From Paramecium octaurelia (lineage: Eukaryota > Ciliophora > Oligohymenophorea > Peniculida > Parameciidae), in assembly GCA_905182995.1 (NCBI GenBank), contig CAJJDP010000157.1, positions 187,202-251,201 of the forward strand: a stretch of DNA of 64,000 bases, given 5' to 3'. A model generated the notes under the pieces. The model saw only the letters and a program-made list of their open reading frames with translations. It was not told where the DNA came from and ran no database searches. Both the position numbers and the translations under genes were made by a program. Every line of letters begins with the position of its first letter. The first letter of the stretch is position 1. Positions 13,787 through 25,763 of this stretch are shown here, in pieces.

Positions 13787-14106
13787 ATTTTCAGCTTAAA
13801 TTATCATTTAACTATTTTTGAATTTAACTGATTTAATTTTCACAAATCTTAAGATAAATATTAATAATTTATGTCAATTTATATTTTAATCCAATCCAAT
13901 TGAATTATATTACTGATTAATTTTATTCATTTAAAAAACATTTATATTTTTCTTTGTTACGTAAGTCAATTTATATATAATTTTGATTCCCTTTCTCCTG
14001 TTTTGTTATTACAATCTTTTTTTATTAAATTACTGTAAATATTTATCATTTTAACCATCCGATAGTCAACGCTAATGTGGAAACAACATAAGTTTTAGGA
14101 AGGAAT

Positions 14107-14571
14107 ATGTATCCAAAATCACACTCAGCCACCAATCAGAAAATCAAATATAATCATAATTCTCATATTAATAAAAGTCTAGGATTTTATTCAGTTAGAC
14201 AGGAGCGTCTGAAATATTATTAAAAATCCTCAAATAATAGTAAAAAAATACAAAAAAAAGTGTTAACTCTAAATTAACCTTTCTTATACAAAAATATCAG
14301 AAATCTTCGTTCAATAAATACACAGATAAGATAACTGTATTTTTATGGATTGTTCTAGCAAATATAGCAGCAATATCTTTATCTGAAGCTTAAAAACTTA
14401 TGGTAAAATTATCATTCCTCATCATTTTTCAAAGAATTTTAACAGATATTAGAAATAATTAGAGAAGGTTTATTACCCTTTCCTTTATTTTCTGTAACTT
14501 TTAAGAATAAATTATATCTCATCATCAAAGCCGCTGTGTAATCTATAAAATTCAATTAACCTAAAAATTGA
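14107..14571 (+). CDS. Hypothetical protein between inverted-repeat arms (154 aa)
   Basis: ATG 14107 to TGA 14569 gives 155 codons without interruption, lying entirely in the 1.28-kb spacer between the arms. The product is basic and rich in Lys, Asn, Gln, Ser and Tyr (starts MYPKSHSATNQK) with a C-terminal hydrophobic part (LLPFPLFSVTF). No transposase or other family signature was recognised. The frame also extends upstream of this ATG, so the start is uncertain. Its placement makes it the candidate cargo if the inverted repeat is mobile. Confidence 0.45.
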
Positions 14572-15065
14572 ATTAATGGGTTTAATTCTTTATTTCTTTT
14601 CATCTCTTAATTAAAATAATGCCAAATAATTTTGTGGGCTTAATATTAAGATATCTTTAATATTATTACAGCAATTTAATAAAAAAATGATTGAATAACT
14701 ATAAACAATAATAAATTGGAGATATTAATCAAAAGTAGAATAAAAATTAAATTATATAACCTAGAAAATAGAAATTTGTTTTAAATTAATTAAATGAGCA
14801 TCTCTAAAATAATACAACTCTTCTTTGATTTAAAATATCATTTCATTTATATTATTAACATATATCATTAACTACTCAATGCTCTTAAAATTTGTTATAC
14901 ATTAAATATATATACCTTTAGGTTCTACTATTTGAATTGATTTCTTTTGTTTATACCAAAATATTAATCATTTTAGATTGAAAAATATATTTATTTTTCA
15001 TATATTTTTCAAATAGAATTTGCTTTCATTTTTGGGTCATAAAAAGAAAAGTTAAACAAAATAAC

Positions 15066-15488
15066 CATTAAAAAATAAATGAAAAGAATATTCATAATGA
15101 TTATCATAGTTATACTGTAATTAGAGTAAGTATGAGGTTTGTCATTGAATGATCCAGACTGTTTGTCTCCTTTATCACTGGAACTAGTAATGGAAAAGTT
15201 AAGTTGGGATACTTTGGTCTTGTTAAATAAGATGGTAAGATATTATACATTCATTATTCCTTAAACTGAATTGCAACCATGAGTTTCTTATCTAATAAGT
15301 TATTAACATTCCTTGGAATATATAAATACTATTTAATTTAAACTGAATCTGATATTTAATCATATATATTATGAATCTTAACAAATCTTATTTATATCAA
15401 AATTTCATTTCACTCTTAAAATTAAATTACACTCTTAACTTAATACTAACATTCCCAAAATTGAACAGTCCTCATTTTCAAAATTAAA
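15066..15488. repeat. Right arm of a 423-bp inverted repeat
   Basis: Mirror of 13364-13786. It begins just before an ATG (15079) that starts a truncated copy of the secreted Cys-tail family on the plus strand. It then runs through the shared 3' flank to the element at 15461-15484. Outside 15488 the similarity stops abruptly. Confidence 0.93.
15079..15290 (+). pseudogene. Truncated N-terminal remnant of the secreted Cys-tail family
   Basis: Starts with a signal peptide like copies A and F (MKRIFIMIIIVILQLEQV) and retains fragments of the GTSNGKV...YFGLV block. Most of the ectodomain and the Cys tail are deleted and the frame is broken. The same remnant lies inverted in the left arm (about 13640-13773, minus strand). 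Confidence 0.8.
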
Positions 15489-15895
15489 CCTTGTAAAACA
15501 ATTAAGAAAATTGACTTAAATTTAAGGAAGAGCATTAATCTATAAACAACATAATAAAATAAATGTAAAAAATACTAACAGGTTAAGAATAAAATATATA
15601 TATATAATGAAACAAAACTATTAAATTTTGGGTTTCTGAAATGGCTGATAGTGGATAGGAATATAATATTGAATCTTGAAATTTATCAAAGTAACTATAA
15701 TAGAAACCTTCATATCAAAAATGTTATTCAACCCCTTTTGCAAAAAATCAAATCTTAGACACTCAATAAATTATCCATTCAATGTAAAAAAGGTGAATAC
15801 TAAGTTATAGTTTATTTTAGTGAAATTTAATTTCTTTTGATGTAGAAAAGCATATTATGAATTTCTATAATTTCAATATCATATATATGAATGAA

Positions 15896-17059
15896 TCAAA
15901 TTGTGAAAACTAGCAATAAGGCCAAGAAAACAAATGCTAACTATTGGGAAAAGGAACAACTTGGACATCCATCATGAGCAAATCCATTAACATCACATTC
16001 TTATTCGCATGTTGTACATGTATCTGATCCTTCATCCTTAATACACTTAATTTCTTCAGTTTCTCCAGAGACTGGATCAAATTCAGTTTAAACCAACATT
16101 CTTCTTCCTCCTGCTGCCGATGTTGATAAAATCGAAGTGACTTTAATTGTAACTGCTCTCCATGCAATTTCAGCTTTCAATTAAATAATTACCTATCCTG
16201 GAGTTGCATTATTTATAGAAGTTGGTGATGCTTTCTTATTTAATCCATTTCCTGTGTACCAAACTTCAGTTCCAGTTAAATAAAAGCCATTCATTCCACT
16301 AGTGTTGATAACTTATTAAAGAACAAACTGATCATTTAAATGAAGATCTGGGGTTTGAAATGCAGTGCATTTTAAATCAGTGCACCACTTTAATGTGGTA
16401 TCTGCTGTGGCTTTGCAACCACTAGTTGTTGTGCAACCAATAGTGGATTATTAACTCAAAGGCTTGAATGAAGTGTCAAGTGCAGCACCTGTTGATTTAT
16501 CAATTGTAAGAGAAAATTCAAAAAAGAATGTGTATTAGAGTTAATCTGTTCCAGCTGCATAATAAGCAAGTGCATAATATCCTTTGTAAATGAATTAATT
16601 GGAATTAGATGTTTCAACCAATCTGGTTTTTAATTCAGCTCCTGGGATTGTGAATGAATAATATCTCCATTATTTTGAGAAGTTGTTTGATGATGTTATT
16701 GTTAAATCAGTAACCTACTATGGATCTGAATACGAATTGGATGTATATTTCCATAATTTAAGATCAAGACAAACCTAGTCAGCTGATTTACCATCTTCCT
16801 TTACAAGACCATAATATGTTGGATCATTATAAAGATCAACATCAGAGTATCTCAAGTTAACTTTTGCATTAGCAGTTCCTGAGACAAAGGAGACATCTCC
16901 TGTGAAGGCAATTTTTGAAGCACCTGATCCATCAGCATTATTTGCAGTTCCAAATTTGTTCAAATATTTAGCACTGCATTCAGGATCATTAAATGACAAA
17001 CTTGATACCTACCCTAATTAGAGTACAACTATGATTGCGATTATGGAGATTGTTTTCAT
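15896..17059 (-). CDS. Secreted Cys-tail family protein, copy F (387 aa)
   Basis: Intact single-exon member. The signal peptide is MKTISIIAIIVVLQLGQVSS. Then come NKFGTANNADGSGASK, FTGDVSFVSGTANAKVNLRY, YYGLVKEDGK, WRYYSFTIPG, WCTDLKC, EVWYTGNGLNKKASP and ATPGQVIIQLKAEIAWR. The tail is TCEQECDVNGFAHDGCPSC followed by a hydrophobic end (LAFVFLALLLVFTI). It is a good reference sequence for the family because every block is present and uninterrupted. Surface exposure is inferred. Confidence 0.88.
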
Positions 17060-17354
17060 TGTTAAATTAATGTATTTTTTGCTAAATTTTTGTTTATAAA
17101 ATCTAAAAATTAGCTCTAATTCTATTTAAAAAACAAACAATAACATGTTTAGGAAAAGACTAATTTTCAATTTTAATATTGTAGAATTCACAGATACTTC
17201 ATCAACAACTTACCCCAGCAAGATAAATCAAATAGAATTTCAAATCCTAATCAGTTCAATATTTTCTATAATTTTCTTATTCTAAAAAATTTGTAATCTT
17301 ATTTTAGTTAAATTAATAATCTAATCGAAAGATAACATTTAATAGGCTTCATGA

Positions 17355-17720
17355 TAACATAAACAGGAGGAAGAAGAAGCTTAGTATTGGGAAACTCTGG
17401 AAATTGACAATTTTAAAGATGAGGAGTATATACATGCTGCTCTTAAGAATTAACATCAAGCTAATCGATTTGAACAATTTTGGTTTAAGTATATAAGAAA
17501 AAATGGGTCTATTTTTCAGTAATTGAGCCATTTTTTTAATACAAAGTAAATAGAATATTCAAATTTGTCCTATTTTTGGAAAGACTTTAAAACAAATTTT
17601 TTCTAAAAATGCTAATAGCCTTAATACCCATCCTATAAAGTGTTGCCTCTACTTCATAATGTACTCAAATATACCCAATCGTCCTCTCCAACTTTATAAA
17701 ATAAATAGTTCTACTATTGA
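17355..17720 (+). CDS. Open frame without start codon (about 121 aa), 5' end unresolved
   Basis: TGA-free frame with strongly protein-like composition (EEEAQYWETLEIDNFKDEEY, then HAALKNQHQANRFEQFWF) ending at TGA 17718. No ATG lies in the frame and TGA 17352-17354 closes it upstream. It therefore needs an upstream exon not identified here, or it is a 5'-truncated pseudogene. No family was recognised. Confidence 0.45.
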
Positions 17721-17978
17721 CCTCATGATTAAGGTTATAAAGCAAAGAATTAACATTCTTACATCATCAAATCAATGAGGCCTTGAACTTGGAGCAAAAT
17801 AATAAGCATGATAATTAATTCATTTTGCTCATTAAATAGATTTATCTTTTTTTAGATACCACAAAAATCTATTTTTGATATTTTGAAAAATAGATTTAAT
17901 TGAAATAATAGTTTGGATAAAATTTAAAGCAAAATGATTCTAAAGTAAGGAAAAGAATATAATAAAATATCTTTATAA

Positions 17979-19002
17979 TCAAGTTTCTGCTTCAGCTGTT
18001 TAATAATTATCCGAGTCAATTTTAATTTTTCGACCATTTTCCCAGATTCCAAGCATTCTTTCTCCAGTTTCAGTAATGATCACGCCTTTTCCATGTTATT
18101 TCCCCATTGCCCACTCTCCATCATATGTTCTGCCATTATTCCAACAAAAAACCCCTTAACCATGTTTTTTATCATCTAAATAATACCCTTTATAACTCTT
18201 TCCATCAGGCCAGATTGTTTCACCATAACCATTCATCTTATTATTTAACCAATTTCCATTATAGATTTTTCCATCATACCAAGTATATTTCCCAAATCCA
18301 CTTATTTCATTATCCAAAAAATCTCCCTCATAAATACTGTTGTCTGCAAATTAGAGTTTTCCCTTTCCATTCTTTTTCCCAAAAGTATACATTCCCTTTA
18401 GATTTAGAGGATTATTTACATCATATTTGGAACCATCAGGCCAACTTTCAACTCCCTTTCCATGTAAGAGATCATTCATCCACTCTCCCTCATATCTAGC
18501 ACCTCCAGCATGTACGTAACTTCCTATTCCATTTGCAGTATCGTTTATCCATTATCCCTCATAAATATCTCCATCTCCATGAACTATTGTTTTTGAGGAT
18601 AATAGAAATACCTAATTTCCCTTTGCCCTCAGCTTTATCATTTTTCCATTCCCCTTCGTAATAGCCACCATCAGCCCAAGTCTCTTATGAATTTATTAAG
18701 TTTACATGCAAGCCAAAGCCATCCCTTTTACAATTGAACCATTCGCCTTCGTAATAACCTCCATTAATCATGTTGATTCTTGGAAGTTTTTTTCGAATCC
18801 CTTTGGTTTTCTAAACAAGCTCTTGATATTCATCATTAGCTGGTTTATTGTCCTCTGAATAAGAAGAATAAAATCAACCATGAGTTAATGATTCTGTATC
18901 TTATTGTTTCTCTTTATCGATAATTTAATGTTCATTACTAACTTTTTGAGTTTATAATTCTTCTTCTCCTAGGTTTTTCGGAATACAATTGCAGCTCCCC
19001 AT
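17979..19002 (-). CDS. MORN-repeat protein with acylation-type N-terminus (323 aa)
   Basis: N-terminus MGSCNCIPK has Gly2, Cys4 and Cys6, suited to myristoylation and palmitoylation. It is followed by a charged linker and then about eight MORN repeats from residue 80 onward (GGYYEGEW, DIYEGQW, ARYEGEW, SKYDGMY, SIYEGDF, KIYNGNW, KSYKGYY, RTYDGEW). MORN arrays commonly sit at membranes or cytoskeletal borders. Two introns, 28 nt and 24 nt, fit. The 24-nt one is in phase, contains no stop, and is inferred because its removal restores MORN spacing. The spliced length is 324 codons. Confidence 0.9.
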
Positions 19003-19236
19003 ATTTTATTAATATATTATATAAAGTTAAATTGTTGTCTATTTGTATTACCTATTAATACAAGATTTCAATAAAAGATTTTTAGAAATTATTGTATTAC
19101 TACTTGTATAATTTTATTGAATGAGTAGTTGAAAACCTAAATAACCAATTTAATTCGCAATTAGATGTAATACTGTTGCTAAAACTATAACCATAGTAAA
19201 TGAAAGAAATTCAACTATAGAATAAAGAATCTAAGA

Positions 19237-19515
19237 ATGGCAATAGTAGCGAGAAAACATAGAGATAAAGAAAGGATTTAAGGTAGATATTATTCAAAAG
19301 AAGAAGTGATCAAATTAATATTTGTATAAGGAATTAAAGCCTTTATTGAGTAAGCCGTATGCTTCAGAATGAAATCAAAAATTGTATCGATAATAGCTAT
19401 ATCACAGAAAATAATCAGGAACAGGATGTCTTCCAATCAATCCTCGTTATTCCACATTAGCTGCTAAGAAAATTTTGAATTTTTTCTCTAGGTTATCATC
19501 CAACTCCAATATTGA
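19237..19515 (+). CDS. Doubtful ORF antisense to the PP4 gene 3' end
   Basis: ATG-initiated 93-codon frame. Its first half lies outside other genes and looks protein-like (MAIVARKHRDKERIQGRYY...). Its second half overlaps the end of the phosphatase gene on the other strand. It may be a real small gene ending within an overlap, or chance. Confidence 0.2.
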
Positions 19516-20389
19516 AGCTTAATTTCCTACACGGTAACAGTAATTTGGGGCACTCCAGACTGTTATCAGTTAATCATCAAACATCGTCTTATATCCTTCC
19601 AATACAAGTTAATGAGCGCGACATATAAAATCGTAATTATTGGTCCTATTGAATTCTTTAGTAATATCTCCTCCAAATATATATCCAGCTCCTCTTGGAG
19701 ATACTCCCCAACCTATGATATCTTCTGGGTCACTCCATAAAAGATCGCACATAGCTCCTTCATGAGGAACTTCCTACTTTCTATCCAAAGATTTAACCTA
19801 TAAAATATTACGAAAGATTGGTACATCATCAATTTCAACTATATTTGGAGATAATCCTCCATGTACACAAAATACTCTATTTTCTATGACTGCACTAATC
19901 GTTAGATAATCAAAAACATCAGTGCAATGTCTCCAAATATTTGCAGAACCATATTTACGTTGGCATTCATCATAGAATCCATAAACTTAAGTAGTTTATC
20001 TTGACTCATGATTTCCTCTTATTCTTAAAATGAAAAGTAACAATTACATGGTGATTCTATCTGGAAAACGAACTTTGAATGCCAATAATAAAAGAAAGGT
20101 TTCTACACTATTGAATCCGCGGTCAACCAAATCCCCCAAAAAAAGATAATTAGTGTCAGGACAATCTCCTCCCACTTTAAATAATTCAATCAGATCATGA
20201 AATTATCCATGAATATCGCCACAAACCTATTGTGATGACAATATATACAGTGACTGGAGTGTGAACAATTTCTACGTTGCTTTCTGAGATTAGAATTTCC
20301 TTTGCTTTAGTACACAACTATATCACCTCCTGCTCGGTTAGAAATTGGCAATTCTTTAATTTAGCTATCCATTAATCTAAATCACTCAT
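19402..20389 (-). CDS. PPP4C: PP4-type Ser/Thr phosphatase catalytic subunit, paralog 1 (304 aa)
   Basis: PPP-family catalytic subunit with metal-binding motifs GDIHGQFHD, GDLVDRG (usual GDFVDRG with Phe to Leu) and RGNHESR, plus [25 protein letters not shown] and WSAPNYCYR. The C-terminus ends VPDYFL, matching the PP4/PP2A carboxymethylated tail. N-terminal similarity (WIAKLKNC...[19 protein letters not shown]) is closest to PP4. Introns of 22, 24 and 27 nt leave 305 codons. The gene follows its paralog with only 10 bp between the upstream stop and this start. Confidence 0.95.
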
Positions 20390-20399
20390 AAATATTTAT

Positions 20400-21430
20400 T
20401 CATAAAAAATAATCAGGAATTGGTTTCTTGGCTGGTAATCCTCTGTTTTCCTATGCTGCTTCGAATATCTTGTATTGTTTAGTAAGGTTTTCGTCCAACT
20501 CCAGAATTGAAGCCACATTGCCGCATCTAATTCAATGCAAAGATATACCTGTAACAATAATTTGGAGCACTCCAGACTGTGACTAGTTATTCATTGAACA
20601 TCACTCGATAGCCTTCCATCACTAATTGATGAGCCCTGCATATTAATTCAATGTTATTTTTCCTATTGAAATCATCCACAACATCTCCTCCAAATAAATA
20701 TCCAGCACCTCTTGGAGACAAATTCCATCCCTCAATCTCTATAATAATCCTAAATTCAAGATACCATCTGGATCACTCCACATCAAATCACACATTGCTC
20801 CATCATGAGGTACTTCCTATTTACGATCGATTGCTCGGATCTACATAATTAAATTTCTAAAACATCATCCATTGTCTTTATTGAAGGGGATAATCCACCA
20901 TGTACACAAAATATCTTCTCTTCAATAACAGCAGCCAAACTCAAATAATCAAAAATGTCTGTGCAATATCTCCAAACATTTAATGACCCATACTTTCTGA
21001 GACACTCATCATAGAAACCATAAACTTAAGTAATTTGTCTAGATTCATGATTCCCACGTATCCTACATAACTTATAAATATACAATGTTATCCTGTCTGG
21101 ATAGCGCACTTTCAAAGCCAATAATAATAAAAATGTCTCCACACTATTGAACCCCCTGTCAACAAAGTCACCCAAGAATAAATAGTTAGTGTCAGGACAA
21201 TCCCCACCTACCTTAAATAACTCCATTAAATCAAAGAACTAGCCGTGAATATCTCCGCAGATCTAATATTACAATATTAATACTGTCACTGGAGCATCAA
21301 CTCTCTGCACATTGCTCTCTTCAACAAGAATTTCCCTCGCCTTTGTACATAAGGCTTTAACTTCCCCTTCTGTTATGTTTTCACAATTTCTAAGTTAAGC
21401 TATTTGTCTATCTAAATCTGATTGACTCAT
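20400..21430 (-). CDS. PPP4C: PP4-type Ser/Thr phosphatase catalytic subunit, paralog 2 (305 aa)
   Basis: Start [17 protein letters not shown] and [16 protein letters not shown] match PP4 catalytic subunits nearly residue for residue. Motifs are [46 protein letters not shown] and [10 protein letters not shown]. The C-terminus is KKPIPDYFL, as in PP4. Five introns (21, 21, 23, 26 and 22 nt) give 306 codons, close to the usual 307. Partner regulatory subunits are not in the window. It is more conserved than the downstream paralog, so it is the likelier principal PP4. Confidence 0.97.
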
Positions 21431-21876
21431 TTTTATATTGGAGAAATAAAAATTTAAATAATTATTAGTGATTAACTTACAAATTACAAATATATTTGGA
21501 AATCCAAGAGATTATCATTTTATTGATTATTTATGGATTCCATGAAAGTTAAATGAATGATCTTCACTCTTAACTAAAGAAATTAAATTAGAACCAGAAA
21601 ATAATTAAACCACTATATCAAATACTTCAGGATATATATTTCATTCAATTAGTTTTTGTTATATTTTTAAAAAACTACTTTTTCTACTCACATTAAACTT
21701 TAGGTTCAATCTATAAATAACTATGTGTGTAATCATTTTATACTCTTAAATCTTTATTATAAACTTAAATTTTAATAAAAGTTACTAAGCTTCCTTTAAA
21801 GTGATATGTTAAGGAATATTAAAATATAATAGAAACTTATTTCTAATTTTTTTTATATAAATAAAATTAACTGAAA
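21431..21876. other. Intergenic between divergent genes
   Basis: About 445 bp of AT-rich DNA between the PP4 start and the coiled-coil gene start. No frame or motif is supported. Confidence 0.4.
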
Positions 21877-22458
21877 ATGTTTCAGATTAAATCAGATAAT
21901 AGATTAAACAGATATGAATCGATTGAAATTGAACGCCCCAAGACATCCATGGATCAGAATAGCTTAGAAAGGGAGAATCGCGAATTATAACTTTAGTTGT
22001 AGAAATTCAAGGAATTATATTAATAACAAAAGCATTATTTCTAATGTTAACAAGAGCAATTTCTTGATTTGCAAGAGAAGTACGAGGAAAGTGTATCTAA
22101 GATAAGTGAATTGGAGGAGTAGTTGTATTAATAAAATGAAAATTAAGAGTAAACTTAACTTTGTGTCTCATTACTCTAAGATCTTCAAGGCTTGGAATAT
22201 TTAGTAAACAAGATGAAACTCTTGATACCGAATAAGCAAGCATTAAATTTGATTGGTCAAATCTAGAAAACCTATGAACAATTAAGAAATAAAGAATCGG
22301 TTCCTTGCGAACAATAGATTTATCACAAGTTGTTAACAGCTCTCGATAAGAAGTTAAGCGACATCATAAACAATGACAAGGAAAATTGCAACATGAATAC
22401 GAATATACAAGAGTCATAACCAAAACTGAAAACTTACTTGTCCTAAAAAATGATGTGA
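21877..22458 (+). CDS. Coiled-coil protein (193 aa)
   Basis: Single exon of 194 codons. A Gln/Glu/Leu-rich coiled coil runs from about residue 30 to 95 (LQLQLQKFKELYQQQ..., KISELEEQLYQQN). It is followed by a helical region and a polar tail. Many Gln residues are encoded by TAA/TAG. No family was recognised. Confidence 0.75.
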
Positions 22459-22672
22459 ACTAGTTATATTTTAGAATTTATTAATATTATAATTGATTTA
22501 TCTTATGACAACATCAAATATAGTTAGAATTTCATTAAGGCATTCTTGATTGCTATAACTTTTATTAATGATAAAATAATCAAATATTTAGCTATTATTC
22601 TCTAATTTAGATGAATAGGATTACTCTAAATTGTCAGAAATATATTAAACCCCCATTCTACAATAATTACAC

Positions 22673-24129
22673 ATGTTAATTTTACAAATTAAAACTAAAT
22701 TTCCAATACCCAAACAAATAAATCAGGTTGAATTTCCAACTCAAGACATGGCAGTTCAATTTTTTACAACTACAAACCGATCACTCTCCAAATGAGTTCA
22801 GTTAAAGATAGCAAAATAAAAATTATATAAAAATGCAGCTTATTTTGGAAAAATAGTTGATGGATATCGGTAAGGACAAGGAATTATAATAAAATAGACA
22901 CTATAAATATATGAGGGCTAGTTTGAGAAGAATAAAAAGGAAGGAATAGATTCGAAATTCTGAAAGGAAATAATATTATTATGGAAATTATGTAAATGAA
23001 TTACCACAAGGAGAAGGAATTAATTGGTCAAAAAGTCAGAATTACATTGGGCAGATGTATCAAGGAAAAAAAGTAATGAGTGAGATTTAATATGTTAGCA
23101 TGGCATTGGATTGTATTAAGGACTTCATCAAGACTGCTATATGGGTTAATGGGATAATGGAAAACGTTGTGGTTCCTGCTTGCATATTAATGGTTTCATG
23201 TATTTCAATATTTAAAAGTTATTAGAAATGTAGGGAAAGTAACTATTGATCTGAAATATGGAGTAGGTTAGGAGTATTTGGAGAATGGGGATTTTTATAT
23301 TGGTGAGTTTCGAAATGGGAAGCCTAATGGTAGGGGAGAGTATATTTGGAGTAATGGAAATTGTTATCAGGGACAATTTGAAAGTGGGTTGAGAAATGGT
23401 TATGGAACATGGTAAAGTAAAACTTAGAGTGGAAAAAATTGTTATAAAGGATATTATGCAAATGATAAGTAATGCTGTGAGGGAATTTTTGAATACTCAA
23501 ACGGAACTGTGTATGTGGGTAATTTTATAGAAGATAAACGATTTCGTTATGGTGAGATTGTTTGGAATGATATTCAAAGGTAATTGGAAATAGAATTAGC
23601 TTTAAACTTTTGAAAAGGCTAGGATTTCATTAAATGAATTTCCTTAGTAGCATCAAATTTAAAAAATCTTAGAGAATTAAGAAACTTATTCTGAAATTGC
23701 AGATGAACCAGATTTAGATCAAATTGAAGACCAATTCTAAATGAAATTTAAGAATCCAATGCAGAAAGCTTTGTTTAAAATATATCTCACAATACCAGTC
23801 ACCATGATATGTATTTTCATCCAAAAAAGGTTTTATTCAATTTGATTTGTTGAATCTTTTTGATGAAAGTCTCTAATATTAATCTTTAGAAAGTTCAAAA
23901 AGGTAGCATAAGTCAAATTTTGCTATTTAGGCAGAGTCGAAAAAGTAACTCTTGCTTAAATTAAGCATGAAAAAGTAACATCCCACTCAATTCAATATTA
24001 ATCACTCTTTTTAAGAGTAGAGAAATAGAAAAAGTACTCATTTTCAACATGATGTATCATAAAGATCTCCTTAGATTAATGGAAATGATATTTTTCATTA
24101 AACAGAGAATGCAAGTTCTGGCAATAGAG
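22673..24129 (+). CDS. MORN-repeat gene, first assembled copy, frames not fully resolved
   Basis: Clear MORN units are visible: YEGQFEKN, YYGNYVNELPQGEG, YIGQMYQGKKHGIG, YMGQWDNGKRCG, YIGEFRNGKPNGRG, YQGQFESGLRNGYG and YVGNFIEDK. Two 26-nt introns (gtaatgag...gttag and gtttcatg...aaaag) join several of them cleanly. However, at least two single-base frame changes (near 22960-22975) and a TGA just after 22786 break the model. These may be sequence errors at a contig end or real decay. From 22786 on, the sequence is repeated exactly after the N at 24130. Confidence 0.7.
22786..24129. repeat. 1,344-bp direct duplicate, first copy
   Basis: Reads base for base as 24131-25474 at constant offset 1345, including introns and frame breaks. 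The copy ends exactly at the base before the N. Confidence 0.95.
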
Positions 24130-24130
24130 N
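24130..24130. other. Assembly gap (single N)
   Basis: The only ambiguous base in the window, sitting between two identical 1,344-bp blocks. It looks like a scaffold join of overlapping contigs that were not merged. Confidence 0.93.
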
Positions 24131-25566
24131 CTCCAAATGAGTTCAGTTAAAGATAGCAAAATAAAAATTATATAAAAATGCAGCTTATTTTGGAAAAATA
24201 GTTGATGGATATCGGTAAGGACAAGGAATTATAATAAAATAGACACTATAAATATATGAGGGCTAGTTTGAGAAGAATAAAAAGGAAGGAATAGATTCGA
24301 AATTCTGAAAGGAAATAATATTATTATGGAAATTATGTAAATGAATTACCACAAGGAGAAGGAATTAATTGGTCAAAAAGTCAGAATTACATTGGGCAGA
24401 TGTATCAAGGAAAAAAAGTAATGAGTGAGATTTAATATGTTAGCATGGCATTGGATTGTATTAAGGACTTCATCAAGACTGCTATATGGGTTAATGGGAT
24501 AATGGAAAACGTTGTGGTTCCTGCTTGCATATTAATGGTTTCATGTATTTCAATATTTAAAAGTTATTAGAAATGTAGGGAAAGTAACTATTGATCTGAA
24601 ATATGGAGTAGGTTAGGAGTATTTGGAGAATGGGGATTTTTATATTGGTGAGTTTCGAAATGGGAAGCCTAATGGTAGGGGAGAGTATATTTGGAGTAAT
24701 GGAAATTGTTATCAGGGACAATTTGAAAGTGGGTTGAGAAATGGTTATGGAACATGGTAAAGTAAAACTTAGAGTGGAAAAAATTGTTATAAAGGATATT
24801 ATGCAAATGATAAGTAATGCTGTGAGGGAATTTTTGAATACTCAAACGGAACTGTGTATGTGGGTAATTTTATAGAAGATAAACGATTTCGTTATGGTGA
24901 GATTGTTTGGAATGATATTCAAAGGTAATTGGAAATAGAATTAGCTTTAAACTTTTGAAAAGGCTAGGATTTCATTAAATGAATTTCCTTAGTAGCATCA
25001 AATTTAAAAAATCTTAGAGAATTAAGAAACTTATTCTGAAATTGCAGATGAACCAGATTTAGATCAAATTGAAGACCAATTCTAAATGAAATTTAAGAAT
25101 CCAATGCAGAAAGCTTTGTTTAAAATATATCTCACAATACCAGTCACCATGATATGTATTTTCATCCAAAAAAGGTTTTATTCAATTTGATTTGTTGAAT
25201 CTTTTTGATGAAAGTCTCTAATATTAATCTTTAGAAAGTTCAAAAAGGTAGCATAAGTCAAATTTTGCTATTTAGGCAGAGTCGAAAAAGTAACTCTTGC
25301 TTAAATTAAGCATGAAAAAGTAACATCCCACTCAATTCAATATTAATCACTCTTTTTAAGAGTAGAGAAATAGAAAAAGTACTCATTTTCAACATGATGT
25401 ATCATAAAGATCTCCTTAGATTAATGGAAATGATATTTTTCATTAAACAGAGAATGCAAGTTCTGGCAATAGAGAAATGTAAATCGATCCATTCAAAATG
25501 GAAGGAAGAGAAATAAACCACTTTTATTATCAGCAAAAGAATAAAATATATGGGTTATCAAGATGA
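24131..25566 (+). CDS. MORN-repeat gene, second assembled copy with true 3' end
   Basis: Repeats 22786-24129 exactly up to 25474 and then continues uniquely to a TGA at 25564-25566. Past the MORN units the product has a Gln/Ser/Lys-rich tail (…QFNINHSFQEQRNRKS…) ending KNKIYGLSR. It is probably the same single gene as the previous entry. The intact gene would take its 5' end from before the N and its 3' end from here. Confidence 0.65.
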
Positions 25567-25763
25567 GTAAGTTAAAATTAAGTCCTACAAAATATTGTAG
25601 ATTATGGAATCGTAAAGTATATGTACTCAATATTTAAGGTGGTTAATGAAATTAAGCAATTCCTCTACCCTCCTGTTTGGATGCCTTCCTTTTACCTACT
25701 TTGAGTTCACATAATTCTATATATATTCTACACTATTAATTATTATAATTAAATTTTCATCAA

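Noticed and set aside
13364-15488. DNA transposon with terminal inverted repeats
   Set aside because: No transposase signature is seen in the spacer ORF. The arms consist of host gene-family fragments, and no target-site duplication is obvious at the arm ends. It is kept as a finding, not called a transposon.
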